Source: Fagopyrum homotropicum (Eukaryota > Streptophyta > Magnoliopsida > Caryophyllales > Polygonaceae). Taken from it: 64,000 bases of DNA. Below, piece by piece: positions 34,289 through 45,854 of the stretch (positions are counted from its first letter, which is position 1; every line of letters starts with the position of its first letter). A program made the translations under genes and the position numbers. Under the pieces are notes generated by a model. The model did not search any database. It was not told the DNA's origin and saw only the letters and a list, made by a program, of their open reading frames with translations. Where the stretch lies: assembly GCA_033239125.1 (NCBI GenBank), contig BSWB01000005.1:50452993-50516992 (forward strand), written 5' to 3'.

Positions 34289-35601
34289 AATAACCCCATA
34301 CTTAACACTTGCTTGTCCCTAAGCAAGGTCTTTCAAAAGCTTTAAAACAAGAGTTAGGATGAAATATGTGTACCTTCTCAAAGCAATACTTCTTTTGGAT
34401 GAATGTGCCTTCTAAACAATAGATCATTCTCAAATCTTGCTTCAATCGTTTATAGGACTTTCATACACTTAATCAAAGAGTAAGGAGTAAAGAAAACTCA
34501 TGAATCAATCAAACTTCCATACAAACATCATAACCCTTAAACATTATCAGAATCAATCATAAGAAACTTCAATTAGATCACCAAGTCATATAACATTCTT
34601 TTGATCTTAAGGACTTTCAAAGAAAAAGGTCTAGAATGTGGAAAGGGAAGGAAACTTTAAGGATTGTGGTGCATGAATCCGGGAAAGTGGACAACTACTC
34701 TTTTCTTCTTCACTTGCGGTTTCCGCAACAACTTCAACTTAGAGCTTCGCTCTCTTCTTTTCATTTTTCGACTTTACTTTTGGAGTTATGGATAGAGGTG
34801 CACAAAAACCGAAGCCTAGGAGATTGGCGTTTCTCGATTTTTATGAGATGCCTCAAACCCTTAGCGCACATACCATAATCCGCTAGGAATATCGCTCAAT
34901 CCGACTTTGGCAAGACACAAACACCCGGCTATGTGAATGGTGCCGAGTTACTCATCATCAAGATTGACTTCCCCAAACCTACAATTTCTTTCTATTCTTT
35001 TGATTGCAAATAATTGCTTTCATGGCCCTCCCACATCAAACATGCCTTTTTCATTCACTTCTCCAAATTCCCGGATAGGTAAAGGAGGTCAATATATCAA
35101 TGAGGAGCTAAATGATCAAAGAAAGAAGAAAGAAAAATCGAATTGCCTTAATCATCTCAACAAGAAGCATAAGAACTTATAGTGTGATTTCAACTTCAAT
35201 TCCTCAACATGATTTAGGTAACATTCATCACATTATGAAACTTGTAAAAGAGGCATAATCAACTCATTTAAATTCTTTTTAATTCACTATTCGTTTAAGC
35301 ATGCAATTGTCATCAAACTCAATTCACAAGTAGTGATTATCATGGAAATCATCTCAATTCCTTAGAAGCACAAAATTTTTCAAAATATTTCAATTTTTAT
35401 GGGTTTTTCAAACTCTTTTTCATGCAATCCAATAATGAAACGTGCAACAATATAATGAACATGCAATGATAGTCTCGATAGAAGCAAACATAGTGAGTAA
35501 GAGTTATTACCACTTTTAGTCACACCCCACCCCATACTTAGGACGAACATTGTCCCTAATGTTCAAATAAAAGAAAGACAAGAAAGAAAAGAAAAAGAAA
35601 C
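34289..35601 (-). other. E2 3' noncoding region
   Basis: No gene. It begins next to the LTR with the polypurine tract (reverse of AAATAACCCCATACTT). It carries the conserved hairpins TTGCGGTTTCCGCAA (34714-34728) and AGAGCTTCGCTCT (34741-34753). The internal purine-tract module is at 35525-35555, where the hairpin arm has one mismatch. Collinear with 395-1750. Confidence 0.7.
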
Positions 35602-37173
35602 TCACAAAATGGCGGTGGAGCGGCTAAAGCAATCGGTCATGCAATCATCATCACTGCGGCGCTGGTGGAGGCGGGAATGGAGAGAAGCTAGGATCATAAA
35701 CCGCCCAAACTGCTGGCGGTAGACATCTCTCATCATGTGATCGAGGTCTTCCAAGCGTCCATCTCTAGCATCGACTCGGATCTCCAATGCTCCTACTCTC
35801 TCCGAAAGACCAGTAGCCCAATCCGGCATCTGCTCATTCCATCCCGGAGCATGACTGTACCACTCTGGAGCGTCGGATGGTGCTGGTGCTGGTGCTGGTG
35901 CAGATGGTGTCTGTGCAGCCCATGGAGGTGGAGCTCCATACCATGCAGGAGGTGTCTCTACCCAAGTGGGTCTCTCACTCACGCTGGCGCGGCGAGAAGA
36001 CAAGCCTGAAGCTCTGGCGGGACGTGGAGAACGTCTAGGCACATCGGGGGCCGCATCCGGCTGATCCGGAAACGTGCCAAACTCCTGCTCGGCTCTTCCT
36101 CCACCCTCAAACTGATCCCTCATATCCTCCTCAACTACGGGCGGTAGTGGAACATACGGAGGAGCTACAATCCTGTTCGCATGCATAGCAGCGAACGTCT
36201 CCTTCCAATTATGGCGTCCAGCCATAATGGAGTACTCCTGTAGCCACTCAATACCCCTACCCGTCCTGCTCTCCCAAGGCATGGCCGCATAAGGCGGACC
36301 TCTATGTGTGGGGAAGATGAGATCTCTAGTCATGAAGGCATGAAGTCCTAAAGGTACGGCTGGTATGCGGGTACAGGCAGAAAAATCAACACCTAACGTC
36401 CTAGCAAGGTGGGTAACTATCCCACCATATCCAATGTTGCCCTTCCTCTTGTTCTTAAGCTTGCTCATAGTAGCAGCTAAGAGGGTGGCACAGTCAGCTC
36501 GGCGCCCATACAGCATAGAGTATAGCAGAAATAGCTCATCCGTCTTGATCTTTTGGGGCGTCTTCAAGGCTAAGTGATACATCAACTTAGCCTTGGTGTC
36601 AGCAGGTTGCCAGCGGTCCTCGCTGGCGTAGATCATAGCAACTTCCTCCCAAAAGTCTTTGGCGTAAACGCCACTAGGAAAGCGACCATTGAAGGTCTCA
36701 TGGAACCCAAAGAAGGTCCCGAACTCACGGATGGTAAAATCATAGTTTCTTTTCATAAGACGGAAAGAAACGGTCCTATCCACATGGCTGTGCTCGAAAG
36801 ACGTCACAACCTCCCTCGTAATCTCGTCATAGGCGTCTTCTCGGATAGCTGAGAAGACAACTAGTCCGGCTCTATCCAAGAGCCAAGTAAGGTCATCTAC
36901 AATGTTAAGAGGAGCTAGATCCTCTAACAGTAGGTACCTAGGTCCAATCACAGGTCTCTCATGGATCCTCTCGAATGCATCGAGGTGATCCTCATGAATG
37001 GTCGGTACTCTAGGGCTAGGAGGTGAGGGTGATGAAGGTGATGATGGAGGTGAAGGGGAAGAGGGTGGTGGTGCCCTAGATGATGAAGAAGAAGAGGGAT
37101 TACCCTTGCTCTTCTTGTTTTGGTCATTCTTCTTCTCTTTTATCCTCCCAGAAACTCTCCTCACGAAGTCCAT
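35602..37173 (-). pseudogene. E2 post-pol (env-position) ORF, damaged
   Basis: It is read from ATG 37173 (MDFVRRVSGRIKEK). Compared with E3 it lacks 15 residues after YHLALK (a 45-bp in-frame deletion near 36556, removing the segment with HRVLSECLFPRTE). A one-base deletion near 35702 replaces the normal end FYDPSF with an unrelated tail from MILASLHS. The N-terminus is Lys/Ser/Pro-rich, the middle has RYLLLEDL, LTWLLDRAGL, DRTVSFRLM and FGFHETFNGRFPSG, and the C-terminus is Pro/Trp-rich. The middle resembles the ATHILA ORF / plant transposon protein families. No signal peptide or membrane helix is visible. Confidence 0.8.
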
Positions 37174-37993
37174 CACTGTTCAAAATTACGGGCTGTTCTT
37201 GAGGATTCCACGGCCGTGGAACTAGCAGCGACCGTGGTTCGTCTGGTTTTTTCGCAAATCTCAGAAATCAACACTCAAACTCAGTAATCAGGCAGCCCTA
37301 GTCTAGTTCCTTCCAATTTCAATCAGTTCTTCCTAAAATTTCTAGCAAAACGAACCAAATCGACAAAGATCAAGAAGAGGAAAAAAAAACCTAGGTTTCG
37401 GATTTTAAAATCCGAATTGTGCGTTCCATGGTGATTTGCCGCTCGATTTGTTGCTTGGATCTTGTTGGTGGTTGAATTTGCTTCAATTTGGGAAGAGGAA
37501 TCGTTGAAAACGATTAAGGAACGAAGATTTGGAAGGAAGGGCGTGGATTCGGCGTTTTGGGTCGTGGAATTGGGTATTTGTGGAGTGTTTTGATGAAGAA
37601 TGTGGTTTATATAGTGACAGGCAAAATTTTGAAAATCACGGTCTGTCGAGGGGATCCACAGCCGTGGAAATGTACGGAACCGTGGTTTTGGTGATTTTTC
37701 AAAGGCTTTTGGAAATTACGGGCACTGTAGCTGTCACGACCGTGGTTTAGGCCGTGGAACTCTCTGTAATGCTCCAAAGTCCAAGTTTCGTCACTTTTCT
37801 TCAACATTACCCTTCCCTTTCCCTTTTCCATCGTTCCTACATCCAAAAACACGAACATACCGGAAGAAATCGAGGCAAAATAGAGTGAAAGACGTCTAAA
37901 CTAAGCTAAACTATGAATCGAAAACAAAAACAAATATGTAATACCTTGGGTTGCCTCCCAAGAAGCGCTTTGTTTAAGGTCCCAATCTCGCAC
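37174..37993 (-). other. E2 spacer between pol and post-pol ORF, with palindromes
   Basis: No ORF is supported. CCACGGCCGTGG lies at 37208-37219 just before the start codon of the next ORF, with ATTACGG and ACCGTGG half-sites. A second cluster lies at about 37640-37760. A leader intron or splice acceptor for the downstream ORF is possible but cannot be placed. Confidence 0.55.
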
Positions 37994-40900
37994 TTATTCG
38001 AGTGCAGTAGGCGCGAACTCTTCAGCTTGGAGTTCCGGTGTGTACTTCTTGAGTCGTTGGCCGTTTACCTTAAAGCTTCCGCCCGTTTCACCCCATACTT
38101 CAATTGCACCATGGGGGAAAATACGCTTAATTAGAAAAGGTCCGGTCCAACGAGATTTGAGCTTACCTGGAAAGAGACGAAGCCTTGAATTGAAGAGGAG
38201 AACTTGATCTCCTTCTTTGAAGTCCTTTGGAATGATATGCTTATCATTCCAACGCTTTTCTCTCTCCTTATAGATCTTGGCGTTTTCATAAGCGTTCAAG
38301 CGGAGTTCGTCCAGCTCATTAAGGTCTAGGAGACGCTTCTCTCCCGCTTCCTTCATGCTGAAATTTAACCACTTGATAGCCCAAAACGCCTTGTGCTCCA
38401 ACTCTACCGGCAAGTGACAAGACTTCCCATACACAAGGTTGTATGGTGTGGTTCCTATGGGAGTCTTGTACGCAGTCCGGTACGCCCACAATGCATCGTC
38501 AAGCTTCAAAGACCAATCCTTCCTAGTCCTTGAAACCGTCTTCTCTAAGATTCCTTTGATCTCCCTATTTGAGATCTCAACTTGTCCACTTGTTTGTGGA
38601 TGATAAGGGGTAGCAATCTTGTGAGTAACCCCATACTTAGCTAGAAGAGCTTCAAAGTGCCGGGCAATGAAGTGAGAACCTCCATCACTAATGATAGTCC
38701 TTGGCGTCCCAAATCGCGGGAAGATGGTCTTGTTGAAGAACTTAACCACTACCATGGAATCATTGGTGGGAGAGGCAATTGCTTCCACCCATCTAGAAAC
38801 GTAATCTACCGCCAATAGTATGTATTGGTTTCCACAAGAGGATGGGAATGGTCCCATAAAATCTACTCCCCAAACATCGAAAATCTCCACCTCTTGGATG
38901 TTGTTGAGGGGCATCTCATTCCTCCTAGAGATATTACCTGTTCTTTGACAAGCATCGCAGCAAGAAACAAAGGATTGCACATCTCTAAATAATGTAGGCC
39001 AAAAGAATCCAGATTGCAATACCTTTGCGCTAGTCTTGTTCGAACTAGCGTGTCCTCCACAAGGTAGTGAATGACAATGGCGGATGACACTTTGCATCTC
39101 ATCTTCCGGCACACATCGCCGAATGATGCCATCCGGACCTCTCTTGAAGAGAAGAGGTTCATTCCAAAAGTATTCCCGGACATCCTTAAAGAACTTCTTC
39201 CTTTGTGCGTAGGATAATCCGGGCGGTATCTCCTGACAAACTAAATAGTTAACAAAATCAGCAAACCATGGTTCGTTACCTTTGGAGATCACATCGATGC
39301 ACTCCTCTATAATGTGTAGGTGTTCGTCCGGGAAGGAGTCATCGATGGGTAAATGGTCGTCCTCTAGATGTGTTAGGAGACTCAAATGATCCGCAACAGA
39401 ATTTTCTGAACCTTTCTTGTCGCGGATCTCTAGATCGAATTCTTGTAGGAGAAGAATCCATCTAATTAGCCTTGGCTTCGCATCTTTCTTCGCAAGGAGG
39501 TACCGGATCGCAGCATGATCCGTGTAGACAATCACCTTTGCACCTACAAGATAAAAGCGAAACTTGTCAATAGCATAGACAATGACTAAAAACTCTTTTT
39601 CGGTAGTGGCATAATTGAGATGCGCTTCATCTAGCGTCTTGCTAGCATAGTATATGGCATGGGTCCACCCTTCTTTCCGTTGTCCAAGAACAGCTCCTAT
39701 AGCTACGTCACTAGCATCGCACATAACCTCAAAGGGAAGAGTCCAGTCTGGAGGTTGGATAATAGGTGCTGAAATTAGAGCTTTCCGAATGGTGTTAAAC
39801 GCATCCAAACATTCCTGCGAAAACTCAAAAACTGCATCCTTCATCAATAGATTAGTGAGAGGTTTTGATATCTTAGAAAAGTCTTTAATGAAGCGTCTAT
39901 AGAATCCAGCATGTCCTAGAAAACTTCTTATCCCTTTCACCGAAGTTGGGGGAGGAAGCTTCTCTATGGTCTCTATCTTAGCCTTATCCACCTCTATCCC
40001 TCTACTAGAGATTAGGTGTCCTAATACAATTCCTTCCTTAACCATAAATTGACACTTCTCCCAATTAAGAACTAGGTTAGTGTCTTCACACCTTTGTAAA
40101 ACAAGAGAAAGGTTAGAAAGGCAATCGTTAAAAGAGGAACCGTATACGGAGAAATCGTCCATGAAGGCCTCCATGATTTCCTCTATGTATTCGGAGAAGA
40201 TGGCCATCATGCACCGTTGAATGGTGGCTGGGGCGTTGCAAAGCCCGAACGGCATTCTCCTATAAGCGAACGTACCCCACGGGCACGTGAATGTGGTCTT
40301 CTCTTGATCATCCGGGTGTATCGAAATCTGAAAGAAACCACTATAACCGTCAAGGTAGCAAAAATGTGAATGTTGTGCTAACCTTTCAAGCATTTGATCA
40401 ATGAATGGCAATGGGAAGTGATCCTTCCTCGTTGCATTGTTAAGCTTGCGGTAGTCAATGCACATCCGCCATCCCGTTATTGTTCGGGTAGGAATGAGTT
40501 CGTTGTTTTTGTTGGTGATGACCGTCATTCCTCTCTTCTTCGGAACTACTTGAACCGGACTCACCCACTTACTATCGGAGATAGGATGGATGATACTTGC
40601 ATCAAGAAGTTTAAGAATTTCCTTCTTGACAACCTCCTTCATGGTCGGATTCAACCGCCTTTGAGGTTGTCTTGAAGTTCTAAAGTCTTCCTCCATTAAT
40701 ATCTTATGCATGCATAGGGAGGGTTTAATTCCTACTAAGTCCTCAATAGTGTAGCCTAAAGCTTTCCTATGTTTCCTAAGGACAATCATGAGCTGATTAT
40801 GTTCATCTATGCTTAGATCGGAACTAACAATAACCGGAAGGGTAGAATTAGGTCCTAGGAAAGTGTACCTTAGATGAGTAGGAAGTGGTTTGAGTTCCAT

Positions 40901-43900
40901 TGCTTTCGGAGCTTCTAATGATCCTTGAGGAGCATCCGATGCTTCCTTAGAAGTGTCTAAGGAAGTAGAAGGTTTAGGAGAAGAATCAAAGGAAGTTGAA
41001 GGAGTGTCTCGATCATCCCCTTCCACGGCCAAAATTACGGTTTCCCTATGTCCTCCACGGCCGTGGTTTAGGGCGTGGAAGGTGGTCACGGTTGCTCTGT
41101 CTCCTCCACGACCGTGTAACCCCCTGGAGTGAGCCACGCTTTGGGTTGTGCGATCCACGGCCGTGGAATATAATGTATGGCCGTGGATTCTCACATTTTC
41201 GGCCTCGTCGTGGAGCTCCTCAAATTCCACTTCACCCATTTCTTCTTGTGCTTCTAAGGCTTCAATTGCCTCATTGCACTCCTCTTCTTCCCCTACATTC
41301 GTTAGACTCATAGTAATGACCTTTTGCAAAGGATCTTTGAAGAGAAGAGCACTTACCTCCTCTCTAGATAACCCTTCTTCATCTTGGATATTGAATATAT
41401 CCTCATCAAAGATTGGCTCCTTCACTAGAGTGGAAAGAACGAACTCTACCTTCTCTTCTCCTATGTCAAAGGCGAGTCTAGCATTCTTGCAATCGACTAT
41501 GCAGCCGGAAGTTGCAAGAAACGGTCTTCCGAGTATGATCGGGACCGGACTATCTGCAGGAATGTCAAGCACGACAAAGTCAATGGGAACAAAGAATTTA
41601 CCTAGCTTGACTGGGACGTCCTCTACAATACCGACGGGGCGAGTGATGGATCGATCCGCCATGTATAACGTCATCTTCACCGGTTTAGGGTCACCTAAAC
41701 CGATCTTCCTGCATAATGCAAGTGGTATGATGCTCACACTTGCTCCTAAGTCACATAATGCATCATATGTGACATCTCCCACTCCTATGGGAATGCAAAA
41801 CGACCCCGGATTCTTTAGCTTGGGGGGCATTTTTGCCTTCATGGTCTTGATGAGATCCGAAGAATCCGAACTCATCTTAACCTCACCGAAATCTTCTAGC
41901 TTCCTCTTGTTGGAGAGGAGCTCCTTCAAGAACTTGCCATAAGCCGGCATACCTACAATAGCATCAATAAAGGGTATATTAATATGTAGCTTGCTCATGA
42001 GTTCTATAAACTTACCAAACTGTTTATCTAGGCGTGCTCTTGCTCTAGGTTGAGGGAATGGTAGGGGAGGTTTGTAAGCTGGAGGAGGAACGTAGACATC
42101 TTCCTTCTCCTTCCCCTTCTCTTTGTCTTTCTCTACGGGGACTTCAACAAACTTAGGCTGCGGATCGGTGGTAGTCACTCCGCTCCTAGTTGTGATTGCC
42201 ATCACCCTTCCTTTAGGGTTGTCCTCCGTCTTTCCTGGAAGTTTCCCTTGATTCCTAGGAACTTCCTCCGCATGGTTGAACATTTGGTTTTCCAAAACCT
42301 TTTGGGCTTTATCAACCTTAGAAATCTGATCATCAACCTTAATGATGCGGTTCTCCAAACCTTGAAGCTTTCCCAAAATTGTTTCCAACATGGGATCGGG
42401 CTTCTCCTTCCCCGAAGTGTTTCCTCCATTAGATGTTTGCCCCTGGCTTTTCAAAGGAGTAGAGGAAGAGGAAGGTGAAGTTAGTGAATTCGAATTGGAA
42501 GGATAAGAGTTACCGGAATTTTGTTGATTGGAGCGCCAATTGTTGTTGTTCGAACCCCGATTGTTGTTGCAATTGTTGTTGTTCCGGTTATTGTTATTGC
42601 CATTCCAATTATTCCGGTTGTTGTTGTTGTTGTTGCGGTTTGTGTTCTCACCGCCATTGTTGTTGTTGTTGCCCAAATAGCCAACATCCTTTCCTTGTTG
42701 CTTTAGAAAGTTGGTCTTGATTGTCTCCTTCAACTCTTTGATCTCATTGTTGAGGGAGAAAATCTGATTTTGAGCTTCATGTGTGAGCTTTGCTCCTTGC
42801 TCCACACGATTTCCCTCCACTTTTCGGTGGGAATACTTCTCTATGACTCTTGCTTGCTTCTCAATGAAGTCCCAAGCGTCATCTTCTCTCATGTCCATGA
42901 ATGTTCCACATGAGAGGGATTGGAGGTTGAATTGCGTCCCCGCATCCAGCCCCTTATAGTAAATCTCCAACAATGCAAGTTTGGATATGCCATGATGAGG
43001 GCAATCCAATAACAAGTCCTAAAACCTTTCCCATGATTGAAACAAACTTTCGTTAGACCTCATGAAAAATGCATTGATCTTACCTCTAAGTTCCGCCGTT
43101 TTGGATGGCGGAATAAATTTGGTGAGGAACTCCGCGGAAAGGTCTTCCCACGTGTCTAGTTTCCCACTAGGAAGAGCTTGGTACCAAGACAACGCTTTCC
43201 CCTTCAAAGAGAAGAAGAAAGGCTTGAGTTTATAGTTGTTGGTAGTAGCGTTCTTCGGCCTCATTGTCTCCATCATTCACTCAAAGTTTTGCAAGTGTTG
43301 GTGTGGAGATTCAGCGCTTGTTCCGCCAAATTGGTTTTGGCGAACAAGAGTAATAACTTGAGGGTTGAAGCTAAACCCTTGCACATCATCAGCATTGAAG
43401 TTCACGCCCAAACAGCGCGGTTGTTGTGTTGGATCCATCCTTTGGCCAAGAGTTCTTGGCTCATCATCTACACGTTCGATCCCCGCATTCCTAGGTGGAA
43501 CACGACGATTAGCAGCTCCCCGTGGATGGAAAGGATTCACATGGATCGTGGGATCAATTTCCTCTAGCGGTGGCATAGAAGAATCACTATCATCAGCGGA
43601 TGAACGGCTTCTTCTTCTTGATCTTGATGCCCTTCTTGAGGATTTCTGGCTCCCCTTATTCTTAAGGTCGCTTATTTCTATCCTCATCTGGAACATCATA
43701 TCTTTTAGATCGTTAACTTCAGATTGATGACGATCCATTTCATCCCGGCAAATATTCTCATTCCATTGGAGTTGAGCTTCTTTCTCCGCTAACTCCGCTT
43801 GAAGATCACGTTCGTGTTCTTCAGCCATCTTCTTTTCCTTGCGCTTTTGCCTTAAAGTCCTCTCAAGCTCTTGATCAAGAGGTAAGAGGTCTCCGGTGTT

Positions 43901-43915
43901 CCTGGACCTGCGCAT
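37994..43915 (-). pseudogene. E2 gag-pol polyprotein with two in-frame stops in gag
   Basis: Start is ATG 43915 (MRRSRNTGDLLPL), stop at 37994-37996. TGA (43277-43279) replaces a Cys codon (TGT in E3) and TAG (43019-43021) replaces CAG. From 43018 to 37994 the frame is open for over 1670 codons. Domains in order: coiled coil, gag core, Asn-rich region (about 42535-42670), protease with DLGAS (41738-41752), RT with MCIDYRKLNN and FMDDFSVYG, RNase H (CDASDVAIG, VYTDHAAIRYLL), integrase zinc finger (HCHSLPCGGH...CDACQ), catalytic core (GVDFMGPFP, ISDGGSHF, NREIKGILEK) and a C-terminal part (KSRWTGPFLI). gag and pol form one frame. No CCHC knuckle is seen. Confidence 0.93.
41020..41190 (-). promoter_or_regulatory. 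Palindrome array inside the open protease-RT linker of E2
   Basis: CCACGGCCGTGG at 41055-41066 and 41155-41166, with variants CCACGACCGTG (41106) and TATGGCCGTGGA. They lie in the open frame and encode peptides such as GLHGRGG and ALNHGRGG. The element kept or gained these motifs at the cost of odd protein sequence. Confidence 0.65.
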
Positions 43916-43993
43916 GCACTCAAAAAGATATTAAATAACAAGGGAGAAGCTCCCAAGCTTGACAACCAAAAACCGAATTCGGCCTAGACCAAA

Positions 43994-44011
43994 TCCCTGG
44001 CAACGGCGCCA
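43994..44011 (-). other. Primer binding site of E2 (tRNA-Asp)
   Basis: On the - strand it reads TGGCGCCGTTGCCAGGGA, one mismatch to the complement of the plant tRNA-Asp 3' end. It lies six bases inside the LTR. Confidence 0.9.
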
Positions 44012-44017
44012 AAAACT

Positions 44018-45749
44018 TGTTCGCCACTTAGCGTGCGTGCAAATAAGCTTTAAATTTATAAAACTAGAATCAAGCAAGCGAACCCGCAGTGTACGGATCG
44101 ACGTAGTTAAGCAAGAATTCCAGAGTATCGAACACAGGGATTTGGGAGGGAACAAATTCGATTGTAGATTATCAAGCAAGTAAATGTAAGAGCTTTGCAA
44201 ATTATTGGGAAAACAACAATCCTAAAGATCCAAGTATTCAGCTGTGGCTATCGATTCAAGATATTCTAATGATATAAGGACAGAGTTAAGATATGCAAAG
44301 GTATGCTAATGTAAGGTAATCGTACGGTGAAGTTCCAAAAACCTTATATGACTCACCTACACGACACTCTCTATAAAGGTTGTTGAGGCTTCAATATAGA
44401 AAGGTTCTAAAGATGGGAATTAATGTCAAATACCCAAACTTGTAATCCAAGGATCAAGACTAACTAAACCGATTAAGGTTGTGACACTCACAATCGAGGT
44501 AGAGGTTGTTGAGGCTTCACTACCACCTAGAAAAGGCAAGCCAAGACTAAGTTAAAGCAAATCTTTAACTTTGGATTAAAGTAAAAGAAAGTTCGTAAAC
44601 TTAAGGGAAATTACGTTTAGTTCTTGAGGATCAACGGCCGTGGACTCAAGAACAGGCCGTAATTTAGGGTTCGTCGGCGATTCTCTCTAACTCTCAGGGT
44701 CCAATTTAATTACGATCGATCTATCATCATCTAAGCCACAACTATCAACCCTTCACCTTAGAATTGTTAAGGGTTTTTTTTAGCCAACAATAGTCATAAT
44801 GATATCAAATTCAAGGTTTAAAAGATTTAAAGATGAAAACTTCCGAAAACTTTCAATAAACTTCAAACCAACCTCAAAGTCACAATCAAGAACAAATATC
44901 GTCACTAGATTCGGAATAGAACAAACAGACACAATCTTAGATAAGAAGGAAGAACGGGATGTCAATCCATCTTCTAAATCAAACCTAAACAAGAAGAGAA
45001 ATCTTCTTGCGAATAACCTTCCGAATCTTCGATCTTCCGTCAATCCGGAAAGCACCAATAGCGCTGCGCCAAATCTCTCAACACAACTTCCACCAAAAGC
45101 GAGATTAGGGCAATTCCAAATGCAAGCGTAAAATGCCTCTAAGGTAAGCGAAGGTGTATGCCTAAAGCGAGGTGACGGAATCTCTCTTCGTCTCTCCTTT
45201 TATAGTGTATGATGAAGTAGCGGCCCGGCCCAAACTTTTAAAAGATCGTGGCTTAAAGTGTGGCGAAAAAGATCGCCAAGATCACGGTCGTGGAAGGTTC
45301 CACGGCCGTGATTTAGAGCGTAAAAATAAATACGGTTTGAACCATCTTCTCCACGGCCGTAGAAGTTGCTGGAATGAACCACGCTTTCTTGGCCATGGTT
45401 CCACGGCCGTGGAACTGAACGTGGAAAGTAGTACGGCCGTATTTTAGAGCGTGGTTTAGGGAAGAACGTGATTCTTCCCTAGCCTCGTGCATTCCTCAAG
45501 TTGGCACTCCTTTAGCTCCCATGAATGCCCTCAATCCATGAACATTGCTCAACAATTCCATCTTTGCTCGATTCCGCTCGAAAATAGCTCTCAATCACCT
45601 ATAATCAACATAAAGGTTGTGTAGATCTCTATATCGACATTATAGGCAAACTAGCTTACAAATGCATCTATGCTCAATCAAAGACTATCAATATGAATCA
45701 AATACACTTAGAAAACGTGCTTAAAATATCACAATATTTCATGCTAACA
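44018..45749 (-). repeat. E2 5' LTR
   Basis: The ends are the same as in the copy at 32558-34288. A TATA box (reverse of TTTTATA, 45198-45204) lies next to a palindrome cluster at 45285-45460 with CCACGGCCGTGG at 45401-45412. In the transcribed-side palindrome near 44632 the first half is altered (CAACGGCCGTGG), while the partner LTR is perfect. Confidence 0.95.
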
Positions 45750-45854
45750 CTATGCCACTACTGAAAAAGAATTTCTAGCTATTGTTTATGCATTTGAAAA
45801 GTTTTGTTCTTATCTTGTAGGTGCAAAGGTCATTGTATACACGGATCATACTGC
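45750..45854 (+). pseudogene. Athila E1 gag-pol, RNase H fragment between E2 and E3
   Basis: These 105 bases continue the E1 RNase H frame with ATTEKEF, VGAKVIVYTDHTA. They start with the right copy of the E2 target duplication (CTATG, 45750-45754) and end with the left copy of the E3 duplication (ACTGC, 45850-45854). This piece fixes the nesting order: both E2 and E3 entered E1. Confidence 0.95.

Larger units (their letters stand above)
32558..45749 (-). mobile_element. Athila-type Ty3 retrotransposon E2, complete, - strand
   Basis: A full-length 13192-bp element with two LTRs, tRNA-Asp primer site, gag-pol, post-pol ORF, polypurine tract and 5-bp target duplication CTATG. It is inserted opposite to E1 in E1's RNase H coding region. 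By eye its LTRs differ at about 30 positions over about 1731 bp, so it is older than E3. It cannot be autonomous as it stands: gag has two stops and the post-pol ORF has a 45-bp deletion and a frameshift. Confidence 0.95.

Noticed and set aside
37174..37176. Earlier start for the E2 post-pol ORF
   Set aside because: The codon is GTG, the next codon is the ATG that aligns with the E3 start, and eukaryotic translation would use the ATG.
41148..41942. A 264-codon open frame on the + strand opposite E2 pol (and a similar one at 54869-55381)
   Set aside because: It is the antisense shadow of the strongly supported protease region on the - strand and recurs only because E2 and E3 are homologous.
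43019..43021. TAG in E2 gag as a programmed readthrough codon between gag and pol
   Set aside because: E3 has CAG there, the stop is inside the gag core rather than at the gag-pol border, and a second stop lies upstream.
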